The position numbers and the translations under genes were made by a program. Source: Flabesymbios commensalis (lineage: Eukaryota > Annelida > Polychaeta > Terebellida > Flabelligeridae). From it: a stretch of 64,000 nt of DNA. The DNA lies in assembly GCA_964017125.1 (NCBI GenBank), contig OZ024915.1:20111970-20175969 (forward strand). Reading direction: 5' to 3'. The notes under the pieces are model-generated. The model was given only the letters and a program-made list of their open reading frames with translations, was not told the DNA's origin and made no database searches. Below are positions 31,251 through 41,490 of the stretch, piece after piece (position 1 is the first letter of the stretch; every line of letters begins with the position of its first letter).

Positions 31251-31629
31251 CACAATAAGCACATTTCATTGACCTCCTAAAGCCCACTGGCAAAAAAATT
31301 TGCCAGTCCGAGAAACCACTTTTCAAAAACATTTTTTTTTAAATTCAAATTTAGAATAGTAATAATGGTCCAATCGTAGCAATGTGTTATATCTTCGACT
31401 AGGAGGCTCTGTTTTAAAAAGTTGGGGTTTAATGGGTTAATTAATTTGGTTTAAAACCTCATAAGTGCAATATATACCTGGCTAGTGTGAATGGCCATGT
31501 CTCTCATACATGACATTCCAATTATTACTCTATACAAGTCCATTATTTGACTTGGTCCTTAGGTGGGGCATCTTGCCCCACCTTACCCTACCTCAGGCCA
31601 CCAGCAAAATAGTATTTCCTTTATCGTTA

Positions 31630-31705
31630 TCCCAGTAAACACAAAACATTTGTATAAAATTTATACAATAATAAATGGTATACAAAATTTTTCTGTTTAC
31701 TGGGA
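31630..31705. mobile_element. FB foldback element, short, TA flanks
   Basis: TA, TCCCAGTAAACACAAAACAT ... TTCTGTTTACTGGGA, TA. The core has been shortened to AATAATAAATGG. Confidence 0.85.
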
Positions 31706-32384
31706 TATGTCACTTGATGATTCTTGTTTTGTTTTAAAACAGACGATGTACCATGCAGTACGATTTACCATGCAGTAAAGCATGCAACAGACGGAATAGA
31801 TCCCAATGACCCTATTCGGGGCGAAAATTACTACTACCAACAATCATGCCAGTACCCGATATGAATTAGTGCATATAACCAGGCCTAGCACTGTGCGATC
31901 AGATCACTGTTACCAGGTTACTGGAAACGAAATGAGCGTCATCCAAGATTTGCATATGGCTCAAATTAAACAGATGTGAGTAATTTTCACCCACTCGTGG
32001 GTGAAAAAATCAACTGTTTAATTGGCTTTAATGACGAAACAAAACAATGACAACTCTCTATCAGGTGCGGTTTGAAATGCCTTTATTGACGTTTGAGATG
32101 TGAAAAAAAATGTCCCTCATTACTCCGACAATCACGAATTATTTATCAAATTGGCATTGCTGAATATCAGCGGTTTAATTTCTACAGTGCCTCACACTAT
32201 TATACAATGTAATAATATCTATGTAGATTCCATGAAAAATATTATTAATATTTATAAGGCTCTTTCACTATCGCTATACATCGGTCCCAAGGAACCGGAC
32301 GAACATCCCAGTAAGGATTTGGGGAGCACTTATTTTGGTATATGATTTAGGTTAGTACATAATTATTATTAGCTCATTAGTAAT
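31706..32384. other. No gene seen
   Basis: A solo short hairpin TTTTCACCCACTCGTGGGTGAAAA at 31983-32010 and an 81-codon open frame at 32100-32345 without recognisable features. AT-rich otherwise. Confidence 0.5.
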
Positions 32385-32597
32385 AATCCTTACAGCGCTG
32401 AGCGATCAAATTGTTTAGCGACTTGACGCTAACGCGACCCACAACTTCAGCATGTTCAAGTCGGTGAAAAATACTCACATTTGTAGTACAGTGTATTTGA
32501 ATTTGAAGCCTGGCAAATTTAATGTTCATTTCGCCCTTCAATTTCCGTGATTAAAGGACACATAACACGGCTGAAAAGGCTATAATATATTAGCACA
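32385..32597 (-). mobile_element. TTAA-A/B mixed foldback copy
   Basis: Starts like family B (AATCCTTACAGCGCTGAG) but carries a family-A-type hairpin (CGACTTGACGCTAACGCGAC / CAACTTCAGCATGTTCAAGT). Ends near TTAA 32598-32601. Confidence 0.55.
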
Positions 32598-32601
32598 TTA
32601 A

Positions 32602-32824
32602 CCCTTGAAGCGCTAATTTTTTAAACTATAAACCATGGAAACCAAAGGGTTTTTTCAATTTTAAATCATCATAAATGTCTTAGTTAGCTCTTCCCGATTC
32701 ATTTGAATACCTATGTATTGGGTCTGCGGACATTAGAAATATTTTTTATTCTTACAGCGCGGGGATCGACTTTAGTCGTCAGAATCTACGAGACGACTAA
32801 AGTTGATCCTCGCGCTGCAAGGGT
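32602..32824 (+). mobile_element. TTAA-B foldback MITE
   Basis: TTAA 32598-32601, CCCTTGAAGCGCTAATTTTT ... CTTTAGTCGTCAGAATCTAC ... CTCGCGCTGCAAGGGTTGA. The central hairpin is shortened. Confidence 0.83.
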
Positions 32825-32825
32825 T

Positions 32826-33006
32826 GAAGCGCTAGATAAAGTGATTTAATTTTTCACCCACTTGAAGTTGTGTCTCGCTTTTGCGACCCACACATTCAAG
32901 CTGGTAAGAATACTCATATTATTTTGTTTAATTTGAGACCAACAAATTGCAAATCTTAATGTTTAAACACTCACGACTATATTAATGTGTAGCGGTTTAC
33001 CATTGG
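32826..33006 (-). mobile_element. TTAA-A foldback MITE
   Basis: Follows directly on the B copy. Hairpin CACTTGAAGTTGTGTCTCGC / GCGACCCACACATTCAAGCT; right TTAA 33007-33010. Confidence 0.78.
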
Positions 33007-33085
33007 TTAAATAAACAAGTGTGATAATTATGTCAAATAAAGGCTCAGAAAGATTGGACGCATTATACAATTTTGTCGTGACTTA

Positions 33086-33378
33086 TTTTTAGTCAGAATA
33101 TGTTATGTGAAGCATAAATGTGAGCTGGATGTAGTCAGAATATGGTATGTGAATCATACATGCGAGATGGATGTAGTCAGAATGTGTCATGTGAAACATA
33201 AATGAGGGCTGGATGTAGTCAGAATATGTCAGGTGAAGCATAAATGCGAGATGGATGTAGTCAGAATATGTTATGTGAAACATAAATAAGGGCTGGATGT
33301 AGTCAGAATATGTCATGTGAAACATAAATGAGGGCTGTGATGTAGTCAGAATATGTCATGTGAAGCATAAATGCGAGC
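33086..33378. repeat. 42-bp minisatellite, about seven copies
   Basis: Unit GATGTAGTCAGAATATGTCA ... TGTGAAACATAAATGAGGGCTG. The period is a multiple of three, so it gives an apparent 78-residue repeat protein on the minus strand; the mutations show no coding bias that I can see. Confidence 0.88.
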
Positions 33379-33620
33379 TAGATGGTGGGAGTATCAAACC
33401 GTAATTTATAGCCAGCTTTTAAGCTTACAACTCAGTAAATATCACAAAAAAACAAGAATCTAATAAGTGAAACACGAATCTCATAAACAATTTATTTCTA
33501 TCTGAAGAATATTTAATTTATTTTGTTAGCAGCTGTGTCACTTGTACAACTTATGGATAGATCTTTCTGTCTTGAAATGTTTATTTTTAGTTGCAGATTG
33601 CCAGATTACATTTCGTTTAA

Positions 33621-33868
33621 TCCTTACAGCGCTGAATTATTTTTGTGTCAACCATGAAAAACCAAAGGTTTTAACCATGAAAACCAAAGGGTTTTTTTTA
33701 ATTTGAAATCATCATAAATGTCTTAGTTAGCTCTTTCTGGTTTATTTGAATACCTATGCTATGGGTTTATAAATATTTCAATTCTTTCAGTGCGGGACGG
33801 TCTTTATACGTCAGAATTTGACGTCTACAGACGTCAAATTCTGACGCATAAAGAAGGTCCCCACAATA
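33621..33868 (+). mobile_element. TTAA-B foldback MITE
   Basis: TTAA 33617-33620, TCCTTACAGCGCTGAATTAT, an internal 22-bp direct duplication of AACCATGAAAACCAAAGG, hairpin ATACGTCAGAATTTGACGTC / GACGTCAAATTCTGACGCAT. The right tip is missing. Confidence 0.82.
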
Positions 33869-34817
33869 CAGCTGACTACTGTGGCTGATCACAATGGCAC
33901 ACAAATTCAGATAGCGGGGGTTTACATGAGCGACATATGTGTGGAGAGTGAGGCACACAGTACATGCAGTACAGATTAACATGGTTAAGCTAGGATGTGT
34001 CACCACCTACATGTACATATTTTAATTATACTTTGACGCATTATAATTACACCGCGTTGCCGTGCCAAGTCGAAAGGCAGTATTTACTTACTTTAAAATA
34101 ATCAAATACTGCCTTTCGGTTTGGCAGAGCAGTGCAGTACTAAGGCAAACAAAGTGAATAATAATAGTTACCTAAAAATAAACAAGTGATATTTCGATGG
34201 TTATAGTTATCATCATGATCATTGAATTGCAATTTATTGTACATTTAGAATAGCGTTCTAGTCTGTGCTGTAATAAAATTATAGTCATTATCCAGATTAT
34301 TTAACATAGCCTATACAATTTTAATATTAGGATGTTATCACATGCTTCTTATTGTCCATTCTTTGAAATGACAAGGAAAGACGAAAGCGGGGTTTCCCGA
34401 AGATTTCAATATGGTTTGCACTTAAACACTCCCGTCTGCATGTTCTGCATGAAAAAATAGAACTAAAAATACTTCTGTATATACTATGTAAATACTTATC
34501 GTGCTTATCCGACCGACCCTATTTTAACAACATTTAAAGTTTCAAACAAAATATGCGACATTAACAAAATTAACAAAATTAGGCGTCAGTGAGCGATTTT
34601 AAATTTTACATCTGCGAAATTTGCCAAAACCAGATACTTAAGTTTAAATTAATGTTCTCGCTATGAAATGAAATGAGAAATACGCCTAAATCTAATGCGC
34701 CTAAATCCTCTGTGTCCCTAGCTCAGAGGCGCTGCAAATCCGAATTAGGCTCGTTATCATTGTCCGTTTGCCGTTCCAATTCGTAGATCCAGCATGCCGG
34801 GACACAGAGGATTTAGC
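33869..34817. other. No gene seen; one hairpin at 34067-34131
   Basis: TGCCAAGTCGAAAGGCAGTA and AAATACTGCCTTTCGGTTTG form inverted arms about 20 bp long. Segments AATCCTCTGTGTCCC (34706-34720) and GGGACACAGAGGATT (34799-34813) form another inverted pair. No exon signal. Confidence 0.5.
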
Positions 34818-34990
34818 TTGGCCGATATATTAAGTTTTCAATTTTTTTCCAAAATGACTGTGAAGACTTAGATTTTTTAATCTCAAGAGGGATACAATTC
34901 CATAGATGGGTGCCGCAACCGAAAAAACCCTTTCACCCATCTTAAAACTCACTCTGGGAACAGCCAGTTGATCATCATCTATCATACCAT
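34818..34990 (-). mobile_element. LINE tail fragment (RT C-terminal region)
   Basis: The minus strand encodes DDQLAVPRVSFKMGERVFSV then AAP, then after a frame change WNCIPLEIKKSKSSQSFWKK. This is the typical end of CR1/L2-like LINE polyproteins (VPR...G.R.FSVAAP.LWN.LP). Only the last part of the element is kept. Confidence 0.75.
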
Positions 34991-35142
34991 CATAGATTAT
35001 GAGAAAAAATAAATTTAAAAAACCTGCCAGTTTAAGCGAAATTTGTCACCGACACGTTCGTGTAAGCCTACAATTTTATTTTTTGAAATTATGGTTCAGC
35101 TATTCTAAATATATGTAATATCGGAAAATGGATTAAAAAGTA

Positions 35143-35506
35143 AATTAACCAGACAATTCGTTATGTTCAGCTTAATGTGCATATCGTGAGTGTTTACATT
35201 GCTAAATCTATTTAAATTAACCAGACAATTCGTTATGTTCAGCCTAATGTGCATACCGTGAGTGTTTACATTGCTAAATCTATTTAAATTAACCAGACAA
35301 TTCGTTATGTTCAGCTTAATGTGCATATCGTGAGTGTTTACATTGCTAAATCTATTTAAATTAACCAGACAATTCGTTATGTTCAGCCTAATGTGCATAC
35401 CGTGAGTGTTTACATTGCTAAATCTATTTAAATTACCAGACAATTTGTTATGTTCAGCCTAATGTGCATATCGTGAGTGTTTACATTGCTAAATATATTT
35501 TGTGTA
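35143..35506. repeat. 72-bp tandem repeat with 144-bp alternation
   Basis: About five units of TTAACCAGACAATTCGTTAT ... GTGAGTGTTTACATTGCTAA. Units 1 and 3 read CAGCTTAATGTGCATATCG; units 2 and 4 read CAGCCTAATGTGCATACCG. So the last amplification was of a two-unit block. The period is divisible by three, which makes an apparent ORF. Confidence 0.92.
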
Positions 35507-35592
35507 TGAGGCGGATATATGACATCATCCGCCCCCCCCCAAATGATTTTATCTCATTATTTAAGATAATCGGACTGAATAACAGGTATTGA

Positions 35593-35931
35593 CCCTTATC
35601 CTTCTAAGTTAATGCATTTAAATTTTCATCCATTTGAAGTTGTGTCTCGCTGCCGCGATCCACAACTTCAAATGGATGAAAATAACTCACAGTTGGTTAA
35701 TTTGAAACTATCCCTCTAAGGTTATTTATTTAATTTTTCACCCATTTGAAGTTGTGTCTCGACTCCGCGATCAACAACTTCAAATGGATGAAAATAACTC
35801 ACATTTAGTTAATTTGAAAGCAAACAGTTACAAATCTTGATGTTTAAACACACATTTCGGTCCCAATAATAGTGAATTGATCGGCTAATAAATGGATTAT
35901 CAACGACTACAGTCGCGCCTAGCGGTTTAAG
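35593..35931 (-). mobile_element. TTAA-A foldback, tandem pair
   Basis: A partial copy (35593-35705) is followed by a full one (35706-35931), each with hairpin CATTTGAAGTTGTGTCTCGC or TCGACTCCGC and its complement. The full copy ends CTATAGT-like ACTACAGTCGCGCCTAGCGG then AAGGGTTA. It contains GATGTTTAAACACAC at 35841-35850, the unoccupied site compared with 55914. Confidence 0.83.
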
Positions 35932-35937
35932 GGTTAG

Positions 35938-36046
35938 CGGCAAACACTACACGTTGAACCAATGTTGGTTCAATGTTGGCCCTCCGTCTACGACGTCGGC
36001 CCAACATTGAACCAACATTGGTTCAACGTGTCACGTTTGCTGGGTT
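35938..36046. mobile_element. FB foldback element, left tip truncated
   Basis: GGCAAACACTACACGTTGAA ... AACGTGTCACGTTTGCTGGG around CCGTCTACGACGTCGG. TTAGCGG stands on both sides, which may be a target duplication or chance. Confidence 0.85.
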
Positions 36047-36150
36047 AGCGGTGTTATATCCGCTTATGTCCAGCATTGAGCCGACTCTGACACAGTAGCC
36101 CTATCTACTGATGTGTACCATATTGACAAGCTGGGTGATATACTTCCACT

Positions 36151-36232
36151 CAGCATACACGAAACGCCACCTCTGTTGAATTTGTCACGACGCTGGCTCA
36201 ACACAACACCAACATGTCGCCAACATATTGTT
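36151..36232. mobile_element. FB foldback element, diverged
   Basis: CTCAGCATACACGAAACGCC ... GACGCTGGCTCAACACAACA. Only the outline remains. Confidence 0.5.
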
Positions 36233-36349
36233 ATGGGTATACGGCCATTATAATTGGTTTAATTATTTCCCCGCGCTTAAAGCTACCCATCTCCTGGTTA
36301 CGGGTAATTAGCATGGTTCTAACAAATCATTACCCTGAATACTATATTA

Positions 36350-36491
36350 GATGCTTTCAGCAGTATCGTAACGAAGTTTGTTAGAATTTGGGCGACGCTA
36401 CAGCTGCAAAGTACAGCGAAACCAAATCTGTAGGCGTATCGATGTACCCTTTTTCTGCCATGCACTTCCAAAATATATAAACATAGTAAAT
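36350..36491 (+). repeat. Dispersed repeat shared with 41340-41490
   Basis: GCTACAGCTGCAAAGTACAG, CCTTTTTCTGCCATGCACTT and CCAAAATATATAAACATAGT recur at 41390-41480 in the same order. The LINE at 36492 ends inside or directly after this repeat. A shorter relative (GCACAGCGAAACCCAAGTCT) is at 30995-31015. Confidence 0.75.
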
Positions 36492-36820
36492 AGTCAAGTC
36501 AAGTCAAGTCAAGAAACATTTATTCGCCATGTATAAACATTGAAAAACAATTCAATTTCATAATATAATTTTATGGACAGGAGACCCCCATTAAGACACT
36601 GTATGTATCGCTATCATGAGGGCCACCGTTGGTATATTACATTATTTGGGGTGAACATTCACTTCACTAACATAACAAGAAAATTAATATTTTGTACATT
36701 ATAACCGTATAAATATACACTTGAAGATAATAAATGGTTGGATGCTAACAATGCATAAGCATAATATTAAAATATTGAGTAAAATATTAAAGACTAAAAA
36801 TATAGGACAGTATATATATA

Positions 36821-37336
36821 TTACGAGTTTATATTGCAAATGACACAATTAACAATGGAACAGGTTGACGAATAATTGTCAATAATAGTTCTTTTAACAT
36901 ATTGGCCGAACGAATATAAAGAATGTGTTAGAATTTTACTTGAAACTGCAGTGGAAAGAGAATTAATGGCAATAGGTATTTCATATCTTAGGCAATGTCT
37001 TGCAAACTCGTGTTTAATGCGGGGAATTTGGAAATGGTGTCTCGACCTCGTATTATAAGAGTGTATGTTTCGTCTGTTGTCAGGGTACATGGATTCAAAA
37101 TATGCAGGAGTCGAATTGTTCATTAATTTATAGATAAATTTTAGTTGTTGTACTTTCATTATGTCTTTAATTTTCAGTAATTTAGTAGATTTAAAAAGCG
37201 GTTCGGAATGTGAATTATATTTACTGCAGGTGATGATTCGTATTGCCTTCTTTTGTAATTTAAAAATTCGTCCACATCGATATCCCCAAAGCAATAAACC
37301 ATAGTTGATATGTGGCAATATTAAGCTGTTGTACAA
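36821..37336 (-). pseudogene. LINE C-terminal region (last frame)
   Basis: Reads LYNSLILPHINYGLLLWG, then FKLQKKAIRIITCSKYNSHS and LKIKDIMKVQQLKFIYKLMN. This is the conserved thumb/connection part after the RT palm in CR1-like elements. It stands one frame off the RT core, by a single-base change in a TTAAAAC run. Confidence 0.85.
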
Positions 37337-38770
37337 TGTTTTAAGAATGTATGCTGGGATTTATTTATTATTCCAATTACTCTAGATATTTTATTTGCTA
37401 CTTTATTAGTGTGCGTTTCCCAGCCTAAATTTTCTTGTATAGTTATACCTAAAAAATTAAAACAAGTATCATGTTCAATTGGCACTCCATCCAGACATAT
37501 TGAAAGGACGGGTAACTTTCGATGAGATTTACGGAACAACATATATTTGGACTTTAAGGTATTAAAAGATAATTTATTTACTTTGAGCCACTTGCTTATG
37601 TGCGAAAGTTGTGTATTAATTGTTTGCGAAAGTGAATGAACATTATTGAAATCGTTTAAGTGTATGTTGGTAATTAAGGCGGTGTCGTCGGCATAGAGAA
37701 TGATATCAAAATAAGATGTAGCAGCTGATATGTCATTAATATATATTAAAAATAGTAAGGGACCTAAAATGGAGCCTTGAGGGACACATGTGGTAATGCT
37801 TCTTTCAGTTGATTTCATTGTTCCCACCTGCACGTATTGTTTTCTTTCGGAAAGGTAATTTTTGAAGAAAAGTAATTCTGTGTCTAATATTCCATAATAT
37901 TTTAATTTGTCAATAAGAATCTCGTGATCTAATGTATCAAAAGCTTTCGATAGGTCTAAATATATATTTAAAGGAATGAGGCCGGAATCCATGTTTTGTA
38001 CCATATTGTCTACTAAATGAAGTGTGGCTAGTTCTGTTGAATGTTTGGCTCTAAATCCGTATTGGTTGTTATGAAAAAGATTGTGAGATGTAAAGTGATT
38101 AGCTAATTGTTTAAATACTACTTGTTCTATAATTTTAGAAATAGATGGAAGTAATGATATGGGTCTGTAATTGGCTGTCTTTTTTATGCAGCGGTATGAC
38201 TTTAGCTAACTTTAGCTTGTCGGGAAAAATACCTGTGTTTAAACATTGATTAATTAATAAGGTCATCGGTTTCACTATTTCTGATTTTATTTCTTTCAAT
38301 AATTTTGTGGATATACCATCGTGGCCTGAACTATTCTTAGTGTGTAAAGTGGTAATAATTTTATTTACATTGTCTTCCGACATAGTGTTGAATTTAAACG
38401 TTTGTTGTGTTTTATTGGTGAGGAAGTCTTTATATGATTTATTTTGATGCGGTATTTGTTGTGCTAAATTTAGACCAATGTTGGTAAAAAAATTATTAAA
38501 ACTATCAGCAATATCAGTTTTATTTGTAATGTTTTTACCATTTATTTTAAAATAATGTGGAAACGATTTGTTCTCTCTATTTTTATTTAATATATTTTTT
38601 ATAACTCCCCATGTGTTTTTAATATCACCATTATACTTTTTAAAAGAATTATAAAAGTATGTTTTTTTAGCTTCTCTGATAGATTTTTTGAGAATTTTAT
38701 TATAAGTGTTAAGATTTATCTTTAATGTGTTATAATTATCATCATTAGTTTCAGCTGATTTAAATTTCAT
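37321..38770 (-). pseudogene. LINE reverse transcriptase, frameshifted
   Basis: 38770-38135 holds the fingers region (SSGHDGISTKLLKEI, KLAKVIPLHKKD) and shifts frame at an A-rich run near 38185. The next frame gives NYRPISLLPSISKIIEQ, then 38004-37321 holds LSKAFDTLDHEILIDKL, VPQGSILGPLLFLIYIND and the catalytic YADDTAL. A further shift near 37330 leads to the C-terminal part. Confidence 0.88.
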
Positions 38771-38821
38771 ATAAAGGTTGTCGCGATATTTTATGGAATG
38801 AATTATTCCTTGAGTTATCCA

Positions 38822-39934
38822 CTAGGAATTTTTATGTTTATGTTTATGGTATTTTACTTTCTTTACAGGAAATGACGTAGATTTCGAGGAAGTAATAATA
38901 TCTGAAATAATCTGATAGTTTACGTTGGGATCTGATGATGCATCTTTATTTAGTTTACTATAGATGTTAGCAGAGGTAATTGTTTGCCTAAATAGTGTCA
39001 TTGAATTCGAATTCATATTTTGTAATTCAATATATTTAGGAGTGGGTTTCGAGACTGCAGACATATTTAACAATATAAAATATGGGAAATGATCTGACAG
39101 GTCTGATACAAGTATACCTGAAAGAGTTTCTGATGATAAAGGGGAAATATTACATAAAAAATTATCAATTAAAGTTGCAGATCGTGATGATATTCTAGTT
39201 GGCAATGTTATTTTAGGAATGAAATTATTTGTAGTTAGCATGTCAAAATACTCGGATAAAATAGCTTTTTCATTAATTTTTAATAAATCTATATTGTAAT
39301 CCCCTGCGATTACTACTTCAGTCTTTTTTTTGTTAAGTTTATCTAATGTTGGAGTTAATTCTTCAATAAATGTTTCGTAGTTTTCATTTATGTCCCTAGG
39401 CGGTCTGTAAATATTTCCCAAAATGAGTGTGCGATTTAGTTCCAGACATTCGATTTCTATAAATTGCCCTTCCCATATTCGTGAATTAGTGTATAATTCA
39501 GATTTTAATTTATATTGATATTTGTCTTTTACATATATACATAAACCTCCGTGCGATAAACAAATTTTACCTTGATGTATTAATGAGTAACCATTCAATT
39601 TAAATAACGATGTATCAGAAATGTCGCTAAACCATGTCTCCTGCAAGCAAATTGCCGAAAATTCACATCCGTGTTCGCTAAGGTAATGTACGAGTACGTT
39701 TAATTGATCGAATTTAGCGTTTAGAGACTGAATATTTAAGCTTAATATGGAAAAATTGTAACCTTCAGATGTTATTGTATCTATTGTGTCATCAACATTA
39801 TAGTATTTTGTTGGAGAATGCTGTTCCACATCTGGTGAAAAGTCATTGTCATTATTGCTATTAACATTAAGTACGGTAAGTAATGAATTTCTGTCCTCGC
39901 CTCCAAAAGCTTTTAAAATATCAACCTGTTCCAT
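38822..39934 (-). CDS. LINE endonuclease region
   Basis: 370 codons from the ATG at 39934. AP-endonuclease-like (EEP) motifs in order: SLNIQSLNAKFDQL (Asn near residue 72), ICLQETW (catalytic Glu), GDYNID, TLIDNF and SDHFPYF (catalytic Asp-His). All are intact. This enzyme nicks target DNA to prime reverse transcription. The frame ends at a TAG, after which the same frame continues (WITQGIIHSIKYRDNLY), the usual linker to the RT, so the stop is probably a mutation. Confidence 0.88.
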   Translation of the reverse strand: MEQVDILKAFGGEDRNSLLTVLNVNSNNDNDFSPDVEQHSPTKYYNVDDTIDTITSEGYNFSILSLNIQSLNAKFDQLNVLVHYLSEHGCEFSAICLQETWFSDISDTSLFKLNGYSLIHQGKICLSHGGLCIYVKDKYQYKLKSELYTNSRIWEGQFIEIECLELNRTLILGNIYRPPRDINENYETFIEELTPTLDKLNKKKTEVVIAGDYNIDLLKINEKAILSEYFDMLTTNNFIPKITLPTRISSRSATLIDNFLCNISPLSSETLSGILVSDLSDHFPYFILLNMSAVSKPTPKYIELQNMNSNSMTLFRQTITSANIYSKLNKDASSDPNVNYQIISDIITSSKSTSFPVKKVKYHKHKHKNS

Positions 39935-40200
39935 TGTGAATGTGACATGTAAAATATACAGTGTTACGGCAACAACATAGAAAAGTGAACATCCACCTCA
40001 AAAATACGATGATGACAAAAAAATGGCACATAATACAATAAGTCAAAGCAAAAGGCGAAAAATACTGACGTTGGTGGGATAACACAAAATGAAAGATGCA
40101 AACAAAAAAACTGGGCCTACAGTAATACAGTGAAATGTTCGTGCACACATTATAAATTATGTCCTGTTTCTGCATAAATCGATTGATATCGGTAGGTTCC

Positions 40201-40789
40201 CTAATTTAAAGAAAAAAACAACAACAATGTAGTTATAATTAAGTTACAACTACCCCTATGAATAAGCTATTAATGAAAAGTATTGACTAAAATAATAATA
40301 ATAATAATAATGTCAGAATATTTAAATAATTAGTTATATAGTTCGTGAGTTAATGAGTATTTAGTATTTATTATACATATAAAAGTGATTTAGCCCTTTT
40401 TGCTAAAATTATTAAATAAATAGACATGCATCCGCGAGACGACTAGAAGTAAGACGCCTACATTGGACAATTACCATGTTTAAAAAAACATTCTGTCATA
40501 AATATTATCCTCAGAAACACTTGCATGAGATTAAGTGGGAATAGCATGAATAGACTATACTTGGCCCAACTGACCAGACATTGAACCGTCCAGCAGGAGG
40601 ATTTGTTCAATCGCAACTTTAATCCCCCCCATCATGCCTTTCTCTCCAATTCCTCTCGAGAAATTGCCAGAATTTTAAAGTTGTCACTGAGCTGGTCATT
40701 TTGTTATTCATGTGCCACTGTTGTGAACGTAATGGCCGGACGCAACTCACACTACACAATGACTCTTCACTCGCTAAGCACATCCATGG
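40201..40789. other. No gene seen
   Basis: AT-rich with an (AAT)n run at 40289-40312. Nothing else that I can support. Confidence 0.5.
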
Positions 40790-41023
40790 TCCTTTATAAC
40801 CTTTTTAATGAAAACCTTGGAGGTTGAAGGGTTTCTTTCAATTTGAAATCATCATAACTGTCTTAGTTAGCTCTTTCCGATTCATTTGAATACCTATGTT
40901 ATAGGTCTACGGCCATTAGAAAAAAATGACTCTTACAGCACGGAGATAGACTTTAGTCGTCAGAATCTGACGTCTACAGACGTCAGATTCTGACAACTAA
41001 AGTCTATCCTCGCGCTGTAAGGG
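40790..41023 (+). mobile_element. TTAA-B foldback MITE
   Basis: TTATAACCTTTTTAATG ... ACCTATGTTATAGGTCTACG ... GTCGTCAGAATCTGACGTCT / AGACGTCAGATTCTGACAAC ... GCGCTGTAAGGG, TTAA 41024-41027. Left tip eroded. Confidence 0.82.
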
Positions 41024-41027
41024 TTAA

Positions 41028-41228
41028 TCTGTTTTTATTAGCCGGTTAGATAACAGTTATTGGGGAATCATCAATATACATGTCTTAGTTAGCTTTTTCC
41101 GGTACATTTGAATACCTATGGCTATGTTATGGGTCTACGGCCATTATGAATATTTCAATTCTTTCAGCATGTTCAGTGCGGGGATCGTCTTCATACGTCA
41201 GAATCTGAAGGTCCCCGCGCTGAAAGGG
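41028..41228 (+). mobile_element. TTAA-A/B chimeric foldback copy
   Basis: Shares TTAA 41024-41027. The first 45 bp are family-A-like (TTTTTATTAGCCGGTTAGAT), the rest family B (ACCTATGGCTATGTTATGGG, CATACGTCAGAATCTGAAGG). Ends GCGCTGAAAGGGTAA. Confidence 0.65.
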
Positions 41229-41339
41229 TAAAAAATAAAATGTACAGATGCTTGGTCTCAAATGAAACAAATATGAGTAATTTCACTTTAAATGGGTACA
41301 AAAATATTTTATCAAACTAGTTAATGTTTCAGGTAGACA

Positions 41340-41490
41340 TTCGAATGAGAAAATGCATTCTTACGTAGTTTTAAATAATTTTGACGACGCTACCCTCGCA
41401 AAGTACCGCGAAATCCAATTCAGCCAAAAATGGGTAGGCCCTTTTTCTGCCACGCACTTCCAAAATGTATAAACATGGCAAATACATGTA
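41340..41490 (+). repeat. Dispersed repeat shared with 36350-36491
   Basis: GACGCTACCCTCGCAAAGTA, CCTTTTTCTGCCACGCACTT and CCAAAATGTATAAACATGGC in the same order as at 36400-36485. Confidence 0.72.

Larger units (their letters stand above)
29368..31436 (+). mobile_element. piggyBac-type DNA transposon, broken, TTAA flanks
   Basis: TTAA at 29364-29367 and 31437-31440. Left end CCCATTAAAGCCCACTGGCA; right end (complement) CCCATTAAACCCC. Inverted ACTGGCAA...TTGCCAGT motifs sit just inside both ends (29381-29403, 31286-31308) and again at 29946-29970, like subterminal transposase sites. A transposase remnant lies at 30280-30650. A further repeat sits at about 31010-31250. Confidence 0.85.
25358..31588. 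mobile_element. 6.2-kb composite DNA transposon, GGGTARGGTGGGGCAAGAYG ends, TA flanks
   Basis: Left end GGGTAGGGTGGGGCAAGACG at 25358 and right end (complement) GGGTAAGGTGGGGCAAGATG ending at 31588, each flanked by TA (25356-25357, 31589-31590). Subterminal GGGGCAAGAYGCCC palindromes lie at 25722-25801 on the left and 29258-29335 on the right. Inside are a 931-bp TA element (26177-27107) and a piggyBac element (29368-31436). Without the piggyBac insertion it would be about 4.2 kb. No transposase recognised; TA flanks fit the Tc1/mariner-pogo group, which is inference. Confidence 0.75.
36492..40200 (-). mobile_element. CR1-like LINE (non-LTR retrotransposon), nearly full length, inactive
   Basis: Minus-strand order is endonuclease, reverse transcriptase, 3' UTR and a TTGAC-repeat tail (36494-36514). 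The 5' limit near 40200 is a guess and no separate ORF1 is recognised, so the head may be truncated. Its coding region has one in-frame stop (38822-38824) and two frameshifts (near 38185 and near 37330). Tail and coding layout fit the CR1/Jockey group (Daphne- or CR1-like). No clear target duplication. Confidence 0.88.

Noticed and set aside
33089-33325. Repeat protein with TYSDYI units
   Set aside because: Translation of a 42-bp minisatellite whose period is divisible by three. No start context and no selection signal.
35105-35443. Repeat protein with LNRFSNVNTH units
   Set aside because: Translation of the 72-bp tandem repeat.
39921-40175. 84-codon frame upstream of the LINE endonuclease as its ORF1
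   Set aside because: Hydrophobic and Cys/Phe-rich, without the zinc knuckles, coiled coil or other features of CR1 ORF1 proteins.
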